From positions 1-57,067 of the IMG/VR virus record IMGVR_UViG_3300040801_002467: a DNA stretch of 57,067 bases. One strand, written 5' to 3'. This document shows, one piece after another, positions 56,178-57,067 of the stretch. Position 1 is the first letter of the stretch. Every line of letters begins with the position of its first letter. The notes beneath the pieces are model-generated. The model made no database searches. It worked only from the letters and a program-made list of their open reading frames with translations, and was not told the origin of the DNA. The stretch is from a virus. The position numbers and the translations under genes are program-made.

Positions 56178-56795
56178 TTATCCTGTAACTACGTCGCCTA
56201 GTGTACGGCCAACATCTGTACCAAGACCAGAGCCAAGTGGTGTTTGTAATGCGTTGTCAAATGCTAGGGTTAATGTAATAGTAACCGGATCCGAGCTTGC
56301 ATAATCTACGTCACCATAGTTAACTGAGTTTAGATAACAACCATATAGTTCCCATGATTCTAATACACGAGGCTCGTGTGCACCGTTGCCGCCATCTAGC
56401 ATTTCTAAACGAGTAATAAACTTATAGTCAATACCAGACGAAGCCGATGACTGCTCCATGAAATCAAATTGCTTCTGTAACTGCTCGCCAACTAACTTGG
56501 CTACTGCACCGGATGCATCATCACGGATTACTACATCAATATTTGCCCAGCTTGGTTTACCAGCTAATTTGATACGGGAGTTATAAACATCGATTGTAAC
56601 TTCGTCAAACGTTGGGTTTGGACGGCCTGCCGATACAACCTGTTTAGTTAGCTCGGTGCGAGGAGTCGACACCCCTAAGTTTTCAAAAACTACACGGAAT
56701 CGATACTTTAACTTTGGCATTAACAAGCCTTGCGTCGAGGACGATTGGTCGCTTGATAATGGCGTAGTCATTCTTGTTAATGATGAAACTGACAT
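56178..56795 (-). CDS. 19: Tail tube protein gp19
   Basis: The product is 205 aa (T4 163). LLMPKLKYRFRVVFENLG, the RPNPTFDEVTIDVYNSRI block and YGCYLNSVNYGDVDYASSD are typical of T4-like tube subunits. A longer N-terminus and C-terminus than T4 are visible. It polymerises inside the sheath gp18, encoded just upstream. TAGGAG and a CATAAATA late promoter precede it. Confidence 0.92.
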   Translation of the reverse strand: MSVSSLTRMTTPLSSDQSSSTQGLLMPKLKYRFRVVFENLGVSTPRTELTKQVVSAGRPNPTFDEVTIDVYNSRIKLAGKPSWANIDVVIRDDASGAVAKLVGEQLQKQFDFMEQSSASSGIDYKFITRLEMLDGGNGAHEPRVLESWELYGCYLNSVNYGDVDYASSDPVTITLTLAFDNALQTPLGSGLGTDVGRTLGDVVTG

Positions 56796-56819
56796 ATTAT
56801 TTGTCTCCTAATATGTTAT

Positions 56820-56827
56820 TATTTATG
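56820..56827 (-). promoter_or_regulatory. Late-promoter-like CATAAATA of gp19
   Basis: CATAAATA on the minus strand between the gp18 terminator and the gp19 start, about 24 bases before the ATG at 56795, with AGGAG in the leader. Confidence 0.6.
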
Positions 56828-56842
56828 CTTTTGGTCAGTCAC

Positions 56843-56868
56843 AAAAAAGCCCCTTGCGGGGCTTTTTT
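56843..56868. terminator. Bidirectional terminator between gp18 and gp19
   Basis: GCCCC (56849-56853) and GGGGC (56858-56862) with a TTGC loop, flanked by six A and six T residues so that U-runs follow in both directions. It ends the gp18 transcript on the minus strand. Confidence 0.88.
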
Positions 56869-56886
56869 GGTTAGTAGGCTTATTGT

Positions 56887-57067
56887 TTAGCCGTTAGGGT
56901 TGCCACTTATCTCACCCGTATTCTTTATTCTGACCGGGATATAAATGAACTCTACTGCTTTAACTGGTTCGATAGCAATATCAATCCACAACTCGTTACG
57001 ATCAATACGTGCTGGAGTATTGTTTGAACGGTCGCAAACTACCGCATAGTCATACAGTCCACGCTTG
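56887..57067 (-). CDS. 18: Tail sheath protein gp18, C-terminal end
   Basis: The last 59 codons and stop of a gene entering from the right edge. RGLYDYAVVCDRSNNTPARI followed by ELWIDIAIEPVKAVEFIYIP is the conserved C-terminal domain of T4-like contractile sheaths. It lies directly before gp19 as in T4. Confidence 0.9.
   Translation of the reverse strand, partial: KRGLYDYAVVCDRSNNTPARIDRNELWIDIAIEPVKAVEFIYIPVRIKNTGEISGNPNG

Noticed and set aside
1-57067. tRNA genes, CRISPR arrays, insertion sequences, integrase or attachment sites, ClpP
   Set aside because: None could be seen on either strand; no cloverleaf-like segments, regular spaced repeats, transposase motifs or serine-protease ClpP were found by eye.

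Overview
The window is a contiguous piece of a T4-like myovirus genome (class Caudoviricetes, T4 superfamily). It is AT-rich and almost entirely coded on the minus strand, with genes overlapping by 1-30 bases. Diagnostic genes are tail sheath gp18 (C-terminal end), tail tube gp19, head-completion gp4, terminase gp16 and gp17, ssDNA-binding gp32, recombination proteins UvsX, UvsY and UvsW, helicase gp41, primase gp61, a clamp-loader gp62-like protein and an ATP-dependent DNA ligase. A proteobacterial host is inferred from the host-derived genes: the 7Fe ferredoxin FdxA, its ferredoxin-NADP reductase, ClpX, ClpS and bS21 all look proteobacterial. No photosynthesis gene, integrase, tRNA or CRISPR array was seen.

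Layout from the left. 1-3.4 kb: virion fibre/structural proteins and small unknowns. 3.4-7.0 kb: a plus-strand degenerate metallophosphoesterase, then ClpS, Hsp20, a glycosyltransferase, ribosomal protein bS21 and ClpX, i.e. a proteostasis and translation module. 7.0-12.4 kb: a membrane coiled-coil protein, DNA ligase, a structural protein and a PAAR spike tip. 12.4-16.8 kb: glutaredoxin and class Ia ribonucleotide reductase (nrdB, nrdA). 16.8-20.5 kb: a beta-helix tailspike, a lipoprotein, a PD-(D/E)XK nuclease, FdxA and a bacteriohemerythrin. 20.5-26.6 kb: small and structural unknowns and a large fusion of two nucleotidyltransferase-type domains. 26.6-29.8 kb: helicase, primase and an SGNH-like protein. 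29.8-35.6 kb: a structural protein, a GT10-like glycosyltransferase, a 186-residue mini DnaE-like protein, a gp62-like protein and a tandem family of small paralogues. 35.6-40.1 kb: ferredoxin-NADP reductase, UvsW, a UvsW-linked protein and a GC-richer AAA ATPase cassette with its own promoters and terminator. 40.3-46 kb: a capsid-targeted basic protein, a methyltransferase, UvsY, a radical SAM enzyme, UvsX and gp32. 46-57 kb: head and packaging genes, with several proteins carrying T4-type capsid-targeting leaders, then gp16, gp4, tube-like proteins, gp19 and gp18.

Two transcription signals are visible. T4-type late promoters (TATAAATA, CATAAATA and variants) precede structural genes. Near-consensus sigma70 promoters (-35, 17 bases, -10) precede fdxA, DNA ligase, primase, the gene before the gp62-like gene, and, in tandem, the AAA ATPase. 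In many cases the -10 element lies only 4-7 bases from the start codon, which predicts leaderless transcripts.

The most unusual content is: the mini DnaE-like protein retaining all three catalytic aspartates; the phage-borne FdxA plus ferredoxin-NADP reductase pair with a bacteriohemerythrin; a metallophosphoesterase fold that has lost nearly every metal ligand; a ClpX/ClpS pair; and the pol-beta-type/KxDG fusion protein.
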